Positions 1-8,997 of a DNA stretch of 64,000 bases are shown here, in pieces (within the stretch, counting starts at the first letter, position 1; every line of letters begins with the position of its first letter). This stretch comes from Flavobacterium rivuli WB 3.3-2 = DSM 21788 (GTDB lineage Bacteria > Bacteroidota > Bacteroidia > Flavobacteriales > Flavobacteriaceae), in assembly GCF_000378485.1 (NCBI RefSeq), contig NZ_KB899974.1, forward strand, positions 94,354-158,353, in the 5' to 3' direction. The notes below the pieces were generated by a model. It had not been told where the DNA came from, ran no database searches, and saw only the letters and a program-made list of their open reading frames with translations. Both the position numbers and the translations under genes were made by a program.

Positions 1-40
1 TTTGCATAAAACTGTCGTGTTGGGTAATTTCTGTTTCCAT
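1..40 (-). CDS. 5' end of a divergent gene, product unknown
   Basis: Only the first 13 codons lie in the window. Read on the minus strand from an ATG at 40, they give METEITQHDSFMQ and run off the left edge with no stop. The gene points away from the M14 peptidase, so the roughly 240 bp between them is a divergent control region. The fragment is too short to assign a family. It could be a chance ORF, but the spacing and open frame fit a real gene start. Confidence 0.45.
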   Translation of the reverse strand, partial: METEITQHDSFMQ

Positions 41-97
41 AGTTTTAATTTTAGGGGCATTAATACTATGTAGCTAATTTACGGTTTACCACAGTAC

Positions 98-126
98 AAA
101 AAAATACCCATTAGTAGGGATTTTTC
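98..126. repeat. A/T-flanked imperfect palindrome, copy 1
   Basis: A run of A, then TACCC, a short centre, TAGGG and a run of T. It closely resembles the perfect 11-bp inverted repeat near 26770 (TACCTA / TAGGTA between A and T runs), and both copies end in TTTTTC. Here the pairing is imperfect. It lies between two divergent genes, where no terminator is expected, so it may be a regulatory site or a small dispersed repeat rather than a terminator. Confidence 0.4.
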
Positions 127-251
127 AATTTTTAAATCGTTTTCGTTTTTAATTAAGTTATTGATTTTTAAATATTTATGTTTAAAGCTTATAAATATAT
201 GTTTTTGGTTCTTTCAGCTTAAATAAGTTTATCCTGTTTGCCCAATTTTCT

Positions 252-259
252 TACATTTG
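252..259 (+). promoter_or_regulatory. Bacteroidota -7 box upstream of the M14 peptidase
   Basis: TACATTTG matches the TAnnTTTG -7 consensus of Bacteroidota and lies 22 bp before the ATG at 282. No TTG at the expected -33 distance was found, so this is a half-match. It would give a short leader of roughly 15 nt. Confidence 0.45.
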
Positions 260-281
260 GTTTTTATACCATCCATTGTTT

Positions 282-2780
282 ATGAAACAATTATTTACCT
301 GCCTCTTTATTTGTATTTGCCTGTCGTTACAGGCACAGCTTAAAAGCCCTGCCGATTTTTTACCATCTTATGGTAAACAGGTTACTTACCATTATCAGGT
401 CGAAAATTACTTTAGCTACCTCGTACAAAATTCGGGTTATATACAGCATAAACCTTATGGACAAACCAACGAGGAACGCGGACTGAATGCCTACTATATT
501 TCGACCCCCGAAAATTTGAAGGATATAGAAAACATCCGCCAGAATAACTTGTACAATATTGGCATGGGGCCAAAACCTGCCGTTGCTATAGATAAGGCCA
601 TTGTGTGGCTTAGCTTTAACGTTCATGGCAATGAACCTGCGGGCACAGAAAGTGCTATGAATGTTGCTTACGAACTTATAAACCCTGCCAATACTGCTAC
701 AAAGGAGTGGCTGCAAAATACTATTGTGATACTGGACCCCTGTGTTAACCCTGATGGATTTTCGCATTACGGCAACTGGCTGCGAAGCATTAGTGGCAAA
801 GAACCCCACACTGGCACTACCGACCGTGAACACATGGAACCCTGGCCGGGTGGGCGAGAGAATCATTATGCTTACGACCTTAACCGCGACTGGGCATGGC
901 AGGTGCAAACAGAGACACAACAGCGTATGGCGCTTTATAATGAGTGGATGCCTATGGTACATGTAGATGTGCACGAAATGGGTTTTAACGAGCCGTATTT
1001 TTTTCCGCCGCCGGCAGAGCCTATGCATGACTATATTACACCGGCACAAAAAGATTTTTATAGCGTAATTGGCGAAATGACGGCTAAAAAGTTTGATGCC
1101 AATGGCTGGAGCTATTTTACCCGTGAAGTGTATGATTTATTTTATCCCAGTTATGGCGATACCTACCCATCATTTAACGGGGCGGTGGGAATGACGTATG
1201 AGCAGGGCGGTATTGGTGCAGGGCGGGCAGTACAAATGCGCAATGGCACTACACTAACGCTTCAGGACAGGATAAACCACCATACTACAGCAGTTCTTAC
1301 TGCGGTAGAAACGGCATCATGGCAAAAAGATAAACTGGTTAAAAACTTTAGGGCTTATTTTAAAGACAGCCGCGAGAACCCTAAAGGCACTTACAGGACT
1401 TACATAGTTAAAAATAACGGCAAGACCGAAGAGCTGGCTAAGCTTCTTACCCGAAACAAAATACAGTATGCTTTTGCCGATGAAACTAAAAAATTATCAG
1501 GTTACCATTACCAAAGCGATAAGGACAAAGATTTTGTGTTGGAGCCAAATGATTTAATTATTAGTATCAACCAGCCTAAAGCATTGCTTACACAGGTTTT
1601 GTTTGAGCCGCAACAGCATTTAAGCGATAGTTTATCTTATGATATTACCGCATGGGCACTGCCGCATGCTTATGGTATAGATAGTTATGCACTAAAAAAG
1701 GAAATCTCTGTTAAAACTAAAACAGAAGTAACGTACAAAGGCAAGTTTGAATATGACAGGGTCTATGCCTATTATATTCCGTGGAACGGGCGGGCATCGG
1801 CAAAGATACTGGCTCAGTTGCATAAAAATAAGATAAAAGTAAGGTCTGCCCGCAAAGCCGCTCTATACAGAGGCATTAAAGTGAGCCCCGGCGACCTCGT
1901 GGTTTTAAAAGGCGACAACAGCCAGCTTACCGAATTTAAACAGGCAATGACCGTACTGCTGGAAAGCAAACGCGATTATGAAGTTATAGAAAGTGGGTTT
2001 GCCATTAATGGGTCAGATCTTGGTGGAGAATCCTATCCGCTGCTCGAAGAGCCAAAAGTTTTACTCGTAGCAGGCAAAGATGTAAATAGTACCGATTTTG
2101 GGCAGGCATGGTTTTATATGGACGAAATTATAGATTATCCGGTAAGTATAGTAGACCTGCAAAATTTTGCAGGTGTAAAACTGGCAGATTTTAATACCCT
2201 TTTAATACCCGACGGATGGTATTCATTATCGGAACCGGAAAAAGTGAGGATAGATACTTTTATAACTAATGGCGGTAAAGTTATTGCAATGGGTGGGGCA
2301 CTTAACCTGTTTGATGACAGGCCGGGTTACAGCCTTACAAAATATGCAACCGATGCTGCCCGTAATACCGCAAAAGATAAAGAAGAGGCCGAAGAGCTTA
2401 ATGCGCGTTATTACAACTACGAGAGTTTTTTAAGGCGCGGAATATCATCTGTAGTTACAGGTGCTATTATAGAAAACACTATAGATACCACCCATCCGCT
2501 TAATTATGGACTGGGCAATACCTATTTTAGCCTCAAAATAAGCGATGCCCGTTACCAGTTGCTTAAGGGGGCTGTAAACACGGCATATATTCCGGCAGGT
2601 TATAAAAGTTTTGGTTTCATTGGCAGCAGCCTTAAAAAGACTTTTGCTAATACCGTAACCTTTGCCGTAGAGCAAAAAGGGCAGGGGCAAATAATTTATA
2701 TGGTAGATAACCCTCTATTTCGTGGGTTTTGGGAGAACGGAAATCTATTGTTTAGTAATGCATTATTTTTAGTGAACTAA
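282..2780 (+). CDS. secreted M14-family zinc carboxypeptidase-like protein
   Basis: Probably a metallopeptidase acting outside the cytoplasm. The chosen ATG at 282 begins a Sec signal peptide (MKQLFTCLFICICLSLQAQ); a TTG two codons upstream is less likely. The M14 zinc site is visible as HGNE (H115, E118) and the VHEMG histidine (H231). YEQGG carries the probable catalytic Glu (E307). The C-terminal third, about residues 590-690, resembles the glutamine-amidotransferase-like domain often fused to long Bacteroidota M14 proteins. At 832 residues the length fits that subgroup. The gene stands alone, with a convergent neighbour downstream. The substrate cannot be read from sequence; annotation as zinc carboxypeptidase is a family-level inference. 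Confidence 0.88.
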   Translation: MKQLFTCLFICICLSLQAQLKSPADFLPSYGKQVTYHYQVENYFSYLVQNSGYIQHKPYGQTNEERGLNAYYISTPENLKDIENIRQNNLYNIGMGPKPAVAIDKAIVWLSFNVHGNEPAGTESAMNVAYELINPANTATKEWLQNTIVILDPCVNPDGFSHYGNWLRSISGKEPHTGTTDREHMEPWPGGRENHYAYDLNRDWAWQVQTETQQRMALYNEWMPMVHVDVHEMGFNEPYFFPPPAEPMHDYITPAQKDFYSVIGEMTAKKFDANGWSYFTREVYDLFYPSYGDTYPSFNGAVGMTYEQGGIGAGRAVQMRNGTTLTLQDRINHHTTAVLTAVETASWQKDKLVKNFRAYFKDSRENPKGTYRTYIVKNNGKTEELAKLLTRNKIQYAFADETKKLSGYHYQSDKDKDFVLEPNDLIISINQPKALLTQVLFEPQQHLSDSLSYDITAWALPHAYGIDSYALKKEISVKTKTEVTYKGKFEYDRVYAYYIPWNGRASAKILAQLHKNKIKVRSARKAALYRGIKVSPGDLVVLKGDNSQLTEFKQAMTVLLESKRDYEVIESGFAINGSDLGGESYPLLEEPKVLLVAGKDVNSTDFGQAWFYMDEIIDYPVSIVDLQNFAGVKLADFNTLLIPDGWYSLSEPEKVRIDTFITNGGKVIAMGGALNLFDDRPGYSLTKYATDAARNTAKDKEEAEELNARYYNYESFLRRGISSVVTGAIIENTIDTTHPLNYGLGNTYFSLKISDARYQLLKGAVNTAYIPAGYKSFGFIGSSLKKTFANTVTFAVEQKGQGQIIYMVDNPLFRGFWENGNLLFSNALFLVN

Positions 2781-2970
2781 TACATTTGCATGATTTACAA
2801 AATTCTGAATACTACAGCAGCCTGTTTGTTATTATAAAAGTACCAAAATAATTTAGGGCTGATGTCAAATTGTAAAACAATAGTGCCGTATTTTAAACAA
2901 TATTGATTTTATATTCAGATAAGCAGTTTAATACAACTTGAGAATGCAGCGACATACCCAATAAATATAA

Positions 2971-3019
2971 ACTTGAGTAAAAGCAAAAAGTGACAGCCTC
3001 TTTTCACTTTTACTCAAGT
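2971..3019. terminator. bidirectional terminator with two alternative hairpins
   Basis: Arms ACTTGAGTAAAAG (2971-2983) and CTTTTACTCAAGT (3007-3019) are a perfect 13-bp inverted repeat around a 23-nt loop. Inside, AAAAGTGA (2986-2993) can pair with TCACTTTT (3004-3011), which shares bases with the outer right arm, so the two folds exclude each other. It lies between the convergent M14 and DUF5107 genes, and AT-rich sequence follows on each side. Confidence 0.65.
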
Positions 3020-3025
3020 ATTTGC

Positions 3026-6000
3026 TTAAACTTTGTTAAGCTGCTCTTTAAGCATAGTGAGGTGTAGGGTAACACCGGCATGGCTTTTCTCTTCTTCTAA
3101 CACTGAAGTAAATATATCTTCTGCCTCATCCTTCTTGTTAAGGCCAAGATATCCAAGTCCTTGCATGTAACCGCAGTGTATCTGGTTACGGCGGTCAAGA
3201 TCGTCTTCCAATATTTGCAGGTCGGGTAGTGATACTGCAAAATAATCTATAGTTACATTATCGTTACGATGTTTCTCGCCGTAAGAAGCCAGTTTTTCAA
3301 AGCGTGTATTGGCAGCATCCGGGTTATTTAATTTTAGTAAAGCAAGACCCTGATAGAAAATTTTGTCAGGTTGTTGGTCGTTGTAAAAAATTGCAGCCGT
3401 TGGTTCGTCAAGTCCTTCCGATGCTTTTTTCCACCATTTTTTTGCTTCTTCCGTATTACCGTTTTTCTCAAATGCTACACCCAGCCAATAAAAAATATCA
3501 TTTTCCTGAGCACCATCAAGCTTGCCTTCGCCCAGGTTATCCGGGTAGGTTTGTGCCTGAACCAGATTAGATATGGCTTCCTTATATTTACCTTCCATTA
3601 TGTATTTTTTAGCCATTTCTATAAGGCTTGTAAGGTACTGCCCGGCCACTTTACCTTCACCGCCCTCCCACGGGTGGAAAATACGGTTTTGCAATAGCGT
3701 GTAAGCCTTATCGTGCTTACCTAAAAGGTTGTATAAGGCAATCCGCTCCAAATAAATATCGTCACGCTGAATGACAAGTTCTAAATGTTTCTCTAAAAAG
3801 GCCAGCCTGTATACAAGGTCTTTATTAAAGCGTTTGTATAACTGGTCGAGCTCCATAAGTATACGGGAATCGGTAGGGTCTAGTGCAAACGCTTTCTCTA
3901 ATAATGCCAATGCTTCCTGTGGTTTAGCCACTTTATTAAAATATCCAAGGGCAAGGTTGCGGTGCACAGTAGGGAATTTAGGGTCAGCCTCTATAGAGGT
4001 TTCCCAAGCGGCAATAGCTTCATTATACTGCCTTGCTCCGTACCAAAAGTTACCTAAATAATAATATGCCTTAGCATCGTCAGGGTTATTTTTTACCGCT
4101 GCCGTGAGTGCCTGTACAGCCTCTACCTGGTTAGGAAAACAATATTCAGGACTGGCTTCAGCTCCTTTTTTGTAGGCCGCAGTAGCTTTAGTGGTGTCGC
4201 CTGCTTTTTCATAGAACCAACCAAGGTAATACCATCCCATAGGGTAGTGTTCGTTATCATTGTTTATGCCCAGTTGTAATAGGTTTATAGCTTCTGTGTA
4301 AAAACCGGCAGCAGCATAATCCTGTGCATACTCTATATAATTGTGAATATTGCTACGAATTAATAAATGCAGTGATTGCATGTCGGCCTCATTGTTGCTT
4401 AACAGGTATTTTTCATAAAGCGCACCGTAATTAAAATGGTCTTCGGCAAGATAAGCATCGTTAAGTTGTAACGCTTTTTCGGCCTGTCCTAATTTACGAA
4501 GCAATGTTAACTGCAAGTGCAGCGCCTTATGGTCCTGTGTGTTTTTAGCAATGGCTTTGTTTACATGCACTAATGCCTTATCATAATCGCCTTTAAGGGC
4601 ATCAAGCTGGGCTACATAAAAATAAGCTTGGTTTTGCCACGCAGCATTCCATGCGCTTTTGTAAAAAGCATCGTAAGCCTCACTGTTCCTGCCTGAATAT
4701 TTAAGGCACAGGCCAAGGTTAAAATAGGGTTCGCCCTCATAAGGGTTAGGGTTGCGTTGTGTAAGTGTTTTTATTGCTGCCCTGAAATAAGGTTCGGCCT
4801 GGCTAAATTTTGCCTTACGCATGAGCCATAACCCCATGGCATTGTTACTGCGAATATCTCCTGCATCGCGTCTCAGCGCTTCCTCATAATAAGGAATTGG
4901 GCTATATGTTGCATGGCGGTATTGCTCTAAATGCAAAGCCGTTAAAAACAGCTGCTCATTGTTTTCTATATCTTCAGGCGCCATAGCAGGTTTTGCGGGT
5001 TCCGGGATCTCAGCTTCGTTAGGCCCTTCATATTCCCAGTCTACCAGTACTTTACCTTTAGCATCAGTAACAGATATTGATAACCCTTCAAGGTTATCCT
5101 CAGTATACTCAATTTCTTTTTTGTAAGAAGTAGTGGGTGAGGCGTCATATTCCTTCTTCAGGATAATGATATTACCATTTTTAACCGTTATTTTAGTATT
5201 AGGATACACACCTGTAGTATATACTTTTACAACAAGTTTGCCTTCTATTTTCTCTAAATTAACCATGGCATCCTGTGTCGCATTTTTTACTACCCCAAGA
5301 TCGCGGTATGGCATAAAATACTGTACAAAATCTTTTTGCTCTCCGGGCATCAGCCACGAAAAATCGGGTTGGTTATCGGTATAAACACCACACATCAATT
5401 CAATATAAGGCCCGTCTTCATCGGTAAGGTTACGGTCCCACGCACGCCCAAAATCGCCGTTACCCCACGTCCACTGTTTTTTTCCGGGAGATACATGGTG
5501 GTTGGCCACGTGGAGCAGGCCACCTTTAGAATCGTTTTCATAGCCACCTACAAAATTATATTTAGATGTAATAGCCATGTACGATGTAGGCACAGGGATA
5601 TTTTTATACTTAGAAATGTCGGTTCCCGGTGAGTAATCTACTTTATAATAGGTGCCTTTAGCAATGGGAAACGATGATACATCGCGCTTGCCATGGTCGA
5701 ATACCGCATTAACATCGGGCGGGAAGACAGACTGGTAATCATCATTTACCTTAACGGCAGGATTTGCCCACCATAAAAATGTTTGCGGAAAAGGGGTACG
5801 GTTATATAGCTTAGCCCTTATTTCTAAATAGGATTTATCTGGGTGTAATGTAAAGCCAGCCATACCCTTAGTGCGGAACATACGTTCCAGTTCGCTGCAC
5901 CATACGGTCGCGCTGCCGTCGGCATGTTCTTCAATGGTAAAATCTACCGCATCAAAAGTACTTGGGCGGTGGTGTTGCGGCCAGTTAAATTCTATTCCGC

Positions 6001-6337
6001 CAGATATCCATGGGCCTGTTAAGCCCACCAATGCAGGTTTAACAACCCGGTTGTAATATACAAAATGGCGCTCTTTGGTCTTATCATAAGCCATGTGTAC
6101 GCGGCCGCCAAGCTCCGGCAATATCATTATTTTAACAAAGTCGTTTTCAAGATATACTGCCTGGTATTCCTTATCAACTTTTACATCTTCTATTTTCTCT
6201 ATAACAGGGTACGGATATACAGATCCGCTGCTGCCTTGGTATACTCGCTTTTCTATAAACACAGGGTTTTTTTCAGGTTTTCCCGTCTCATACGTGGGCA
6301 GGATCACTTTTTCCTGCCAAACATTTACTTTTTGCAT
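3026..6337 (-). CDS. DUF5107 domain and tetratricopeptide repeat protein
   Basis: An 1103-residue protein without a signal peptide, so probably cytoplasmic. The N-terminal part (about 1-340) looks like the DUF5107 beta-rich domain, with many aromatic and Gly/Pro motifs such as PELGGRVHMAYD, resembling a mutarotase-like sugar-binding fold. The rest (about 460-1100) is a long series of TPR-like helical pairs, for example YFNLGLCLKYSGRNSEAYDAF and YYYLGNFWYGARQYNEAIAAW in two separate repeats. It follows the sugar transporter by 23 bp on the same strand and is probably cotranscribed with it. From that context I infer a role in sugar handling, perhaps as an anomer-binding or scaffold protein. The enzymatic function is unknown. 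Confidence 0.82.
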   Translation of the reverse strand: MQKVNVWQEKVILPTYETGKPEKNPVFIEKRVYQGSSGSVYPYPVIEKIEDVKVDKEYQAVYLENDFVKIMILPELGGRVHMAYDKTKERHFVYYNRVVKPALVGLTGPWISGGIEFNWPQHHRPSTFDAVDFTIEEHADGSATVWCSELERMFRTKGMAGFTLHPDKSYLEIRAKLYNRTPFPQTFLWWANPAVKVNDDYQSVFPPDVNAVFDHGKRDVSSFPIAKGTYYKVDYSPGTDISKYKNIPVPTSYMAITSKYNFVGGYENDSKGGLLHVANHHVSPGKKQWTWGNGDFGRAWDRNLTDEDGPYIELMCGVYTDNQPDFSWLMPGEQKDFVQYFMPYRDLGVVKNATQDAMVNLEKIEGKLVVKVYTTGVYPNTKITVKNGNIIILKKEYDASPTTSYKKEIEYTEDNLEGLSISVTDAKGKVLVDWEYEGPNEAEIPEPAKPAMAPEDIENNEQLFLTALHLEQYRHATYSPIPYYEEALRRDAGDIRSNNAMGLWLMRKAKFSQAEPYFRAAIKTLTQRNPNPYEGEPYFNLGLCLKYSGRNSEAYDAFYKSAWNAAWQNQAYFYVAQLDALKGDYDKALVHVNKAIAKNTQDHKALHLQLTLLRKLGQAEKALQLNDAYLAEDHFNYGALYEKYLLSNNEADMQSLHLLIRSNIHNYIEYAQDYAAAGFYTEAINLLQLGINNDNEHYPMGWYYLGWFYEKAGDTTKATAAYKKGAEASPEYCFPNQVEAVQALTAAVKNNPDDAKAYYYLGNFWYGARQYNEAIAAWETSIEADPKFPTVHRNLALGYFNKVAKPQEALALLEKAFALDPTDSRILMELDQLYKRFNKDLVYRLAFLEKHLELVIQRDDIYLERIALYNLLGKHDKAYTLLQNRIFHPWEGGEGKVAGQYLTSLIEMAKKYIMEGKYKEAISNLVQAQTYPDNLGEGKLDGAQENDIFYWLGVAFEKNGNTEEAKKWWKKASEGLDEPTAAIFYNDQQPDKIFYQGLALLKLNNPDAANTRFEKLASYGEKHRNDNVTIDYFAVSLPDLQILEDDLDRRNQIHCGYMQGLGYLGLNKKDEAEDIFTSVLEEEKSHAGVTLHLTMLKEQLNKV

Positions 6338-6360
6338 AACAATGTACTCTAAGAGATGAA

Positions 6361-7773
6361 TTATATTTTGGTAGTGGCTTTTTTGTCTTTAAGAAGTAGT
6401 TCCTCAATTTCTTCCAGGCTTTTATTCTTGGTTTCCGGCAGTCTTTTTAATACGAATACGAAACCCAGTGCGCAGATGATGCCATACACCCAGAAGGTGC
6501 CCGATGTGCCAAGGTATTCGTTAAAGAACGGGAAGGTTTGTACCAGTAGGGCAGAGGCTATCCATAGCGCGAAGGTTGCTATAGACATTGCCACACCACG
6601 AATGCGGTTAGGGAAAATTTCTGAAAGGATAACCCAAACAATAGGTGCTAACGACATGGCGTATATGGCAATAGCTAATAAAACCAGAAGCAATAACGGA
6701 AGGCCGGTAACATGTGCGTAGTAGAAATACCCCATTACGGCATAGATAACAGCAAGCCCGCCAGAGCCTAAAAGCATAAGCTTTTTACGTCCCAGTTTAT
6801 CCACAGTGCCCATAGCTACAATAGTAAACACAAGGTTTATGCTGCCTGTAATAACAATGTTCATAAACAGGTCGTTAATACTGTATCCTGCAGATACAAA
6901 TATTTCCTGAGCGTAGTTAAAAATAATATTTATACCACACCATTGCTGGAAGGCTGCCAATACAATACCTATGGTAAGTATGGATAATGCTTTTTTGTCG
7001 AGCAGCATTTTAATATCGGTACGCTTATCTTCGGTCGAATCAAAAGTTGCTTTAATGTTAGATAGTTCATTCTCGGCATAAGATAGCCCGCCTATTCTGG
7101 CAAGAGTTCCTTCGGCCTTTGCATATTTATGTTTTTTAGCCATATAACGTGGGCTTTCGGGTATAAGGAACATAAGTATAAAAAAGAGCACGGCAGGTAG
7201 TAAACCCGCCCAAAACATATAGCGCCATCCTGTTTGCCCGTTCCATGAAGCCATTATCTGTTCGGGCGTAAAGCCATCAGGGACAGATTCTGTAATAAGC
7301 ATGTTAGTTATTTGTGCGCCAAGTATGCCTATAACAACAGTAAGCTGATTTATAGATACAAACAGCCCACGGGTTTCCTGCGGAGCAATCTCTGCAATGT
7401 ATAAAGGCGAAATGGTAGAAGCTATACCAATGCCAATACCGCCAATAATGCGCCAGATGATAAATGCCGTAAAAGTTTCTGACGCTCCTGTGCCTAAAGC
7501 AGATAAGGAGAATAATACGGCAGCAATAATAAGTAGCGGGCGACGCCCGTAAGTATCGGCAAGTTTGCCGGCAACAGCAGCACCGGCCACGCAGCCCACA
7601 AGGGCACTACTCATGGCCCAACCTTGCAGGGCCGGAGAATTTGCAATGCCAAAATAGAGTTCATAAAATGGCTTGGCACCGCCAATAACCACCCAGTCAT
7701 AACCAAAAAGGAGGCCGCCCAATGCAGCCACAAGGCTAATAGAAAGCAGGAAAGTATAATTATAGTTTTTCAT
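6361..7773 (-). CDS. sugar-porter family MFS transporter
   Basis: A 470-residue, 12-helix inner-membrane symporter of the sugar porter family (XylE/GalP type). Family signatures are all present: GRRPLL after helix 2, PESPRY at the end of the N-terminal half, GRKKL in the second half, and PETKNKSLEEIE after the last helix. The QQWCGINIIFNYA stretch matches the QQxxGxNxxxYY sugar-binding helix 7 motif, with N and YA in place of the YY. Likely substrates are hexoses or pentoses with H+ symport. It is the first gene of a pair with the DUF5107 protein, and an AraC regulator and aldose 1-epimerase lie next door, which supports a role in monosaccharide uptake, perhaps galactose or glucose. Confidence 0.9.
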   Translation of the reverse strand: MKNYNYTFLLSISLVAALGGLLFGYDWVVIGGAKPFYELYFGIANSPALQGWAMSSALVGCVAGAAVAGKLADTYGRRPLLIIAAVLFSLSALGTGASETFTAFIIWRIIGGIGIGIASTISPLYIAEIAPQETRGLFVSINQLTVVIGILGAQITNMLITESVPDGFTPEQIMASWNGQTGWRYMFWAGLLPAVLFFILMFLIPESPRYMAKKHKYAKAEGTLARIGGLSYAENELSNIKATFDSTEDKRTDIKMLLDKKALSILTIGIVLAAFQQWCGINIIFNYAQEIFVSAGYSINDLFMNIVITGSINLVFTIVAMGTVDKLGRKKLMLLGSGGLAVIYAVMGYFYYAHVTGLPLLLLVLLAIAIYAMSLAPIVWVILSEIFPNRIRGVAMSIATFALWIASALLVQTFPFFNEYLGTSGTFWVYGIICALGFVFVLKRLPETKNKSLEEIEELLLKDKKATTKI

Positions 7774-7881
7774 AAAAGGTTTTATAGCAGATGTAAAATT
7801 AGCAGAATGAACCCTTTTGAATATGGATATTTTTTTTGAATGAATGGACTATTATCTGATTTTAGGGTTGAAATGGCTAAA

Positions 7882-7895
7882 AACCGAAATCGGTT
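7882..7895 (-). terminator. short hairpin after the AraC gene
   Basis: AACCGA and TCGGTT form an inverted repeat 3 nt past the stop of the AraC gene. On the minus strand it can fold as AACCG-ATTT-CGGTT, followed by T residues. It is short, so this is a weak terminator; a palindromic operator for the transporter gene is the alternative. Confidence 0.45.
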
Positions 7896-7898
7896 GCG

Positions 7899-8798
7899 TT
7901 AGTGGCGGTATTCTGCACGGTATTGCAGGGGAGATGTACTCATTAATTTTTTAAATAAACGCGAAAAGTAAAGAGGGTCGTTAAAGCCAAGGGCAAAGCT
8001 TATTTCTTTTATGCTCATAGATGTAAAACTAAGGTATTGGCAGGCTTTTTGTACTTTAAGGTAATTAAAATAATGTATAGGAGAATAGCCTGTACGTTTT
8101 TTAAATAAGGTAAAAAAGTGCGATGGTGAATAGCTAAAATGTGCTGCCACATCATTTACTTTAAGAGGCATTTCGAGATGTTTTTTCATATAGTCTATTG
8201 CAGCCTCAACTGTATTATTCTCTGAATATTTTTTGTCTTCACCATAAAAAAAACTTTCATATAAAAAGGAGTTTAACAGCTGCCATAGCGATAGGTTTAC
8301 ATACTCAAGGTTAGTTGCGCTATAGCCATCTTCCATTACGTTAATAAGGTTGTCAAAAAGGCCTATACGACGTTCTTCCAGGGCGAGCAAAGGCGCGCCT
8401 TCCGGATGCAGGGATGTAAACTTATCGTAAAAATGGGCTGCCTGTACACCGGTAAAATGTATCCAGTAAATACTCCAGGGGTTTTCTGCCAGTGCATAAT
8501 ATTCATGCGGCAGGCCGGGTGGTATAATATAATACGTGTTAGGCTTAAGAAAGACAGTACGATTTTCCAGCTCTATAGTGCCTTCACCCTTGTAACAATA
8601 CATTAATATAAACTGTTTGCTGCCATTTTTGCGCTTTATAAGATGGTGGCTGGCCTTTGGGAAAAAACCAATATCTGTAAAATAGAGGCTGCTTACCAAC
8701 GGATTCTTTTTAATACCCGAAACAATATTTTTAGGTAGTACAATCATGCGCTGGCCTAAAAATCCTTCCTTAACCCTAATGTTTTCTTCTGTGTTCAT
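7899..8798 (-). CDS. AraC family transcriptional regulator with cupin sensor domain
   Basis: A 299-residue DNA-binding activator. The N-terminal half carries a cupin-like ligand pocket, with the typical YYIIPPGLPHEY strand around residues 92-103. The C-terminal 100 residues hold two helix-turn-helix motifs: KVNDVAAHFSYSPSHFFTLF and SIKEISFALGFNDPLYFSRLF-type sequence ending the family signature. It sits between the sugar transporter (same strand, downstream) and aldose 1-epimerase (divergent), so it most likely senses a sugar and controls one or both. The ATG at 8798 is the only good start. The ligand cannot be predicted. Confidence 0.88.
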   Translation of the reverse strand: MNTEENIRVKEGFLGQRMIVLPKNIVSGIKKNPLVSSLYFTDIGFFPKASHHLIKRKNGSKQFILMYCYKGEGTIELENRTVFLKPNTYYIIPPGLPHEYYALAENPWSIYWIHFTGVQAAHFYDKFTSLHPEGAPLLALEERRIGLFDNLINVMEDGYSATNLEYVNLSLWQLLNSFLYESFFYGEDKKYSENNTVEAAIDYMKKHLEMPLKVNDVAAHFSYSPSHFFTLFKKRTGYSPIHYFNYLKVQKACQYLSFTSMSIKEISFALGFNDPLYFSRLFKKLMSTSPLQYRAEYRH

Positions 8799-8882
8799 TA
8801 ATGTTTGTTGTAGTACCTTATTACTAAATGCCAGAATTAATATTTATCATAATTTAATCCATGTTTATAAAAATATTGTCCA

Positions 8883-8912
8883 TTGTATTTTAATGGTACA
8901 ATTCTATTTTTG
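8883..8912 (+). promoter_or_regulatory. promoter of the aldose 1-epimerase gene
   Basis: TTG at 8883-8885 and TATTTTTG at 8905-8912 are separated by 19 bp, which is a full match to the Bacteroidota -33/-7 promoter (TTG, TAnnTTTG). The leader to the ATG at 8998 would be about 80 nt, long enough to hold regulation. Confidence 0.65.
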
Positions 8913-8997
8913 TAAGTTTACTATATCGATTTCTAAAACCTGAGATTCTTAGTTACTTAGAACCTTAGAGTTATACAATACTAACGAAAATTTCTTT

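Noticed and set aside
360..1049. Open frame of 229 codons on the minus strand inside the M14 gene
   Set aside because: It is antisense to a gene with clear catalytic motifs, has no domain and a skewed composition.
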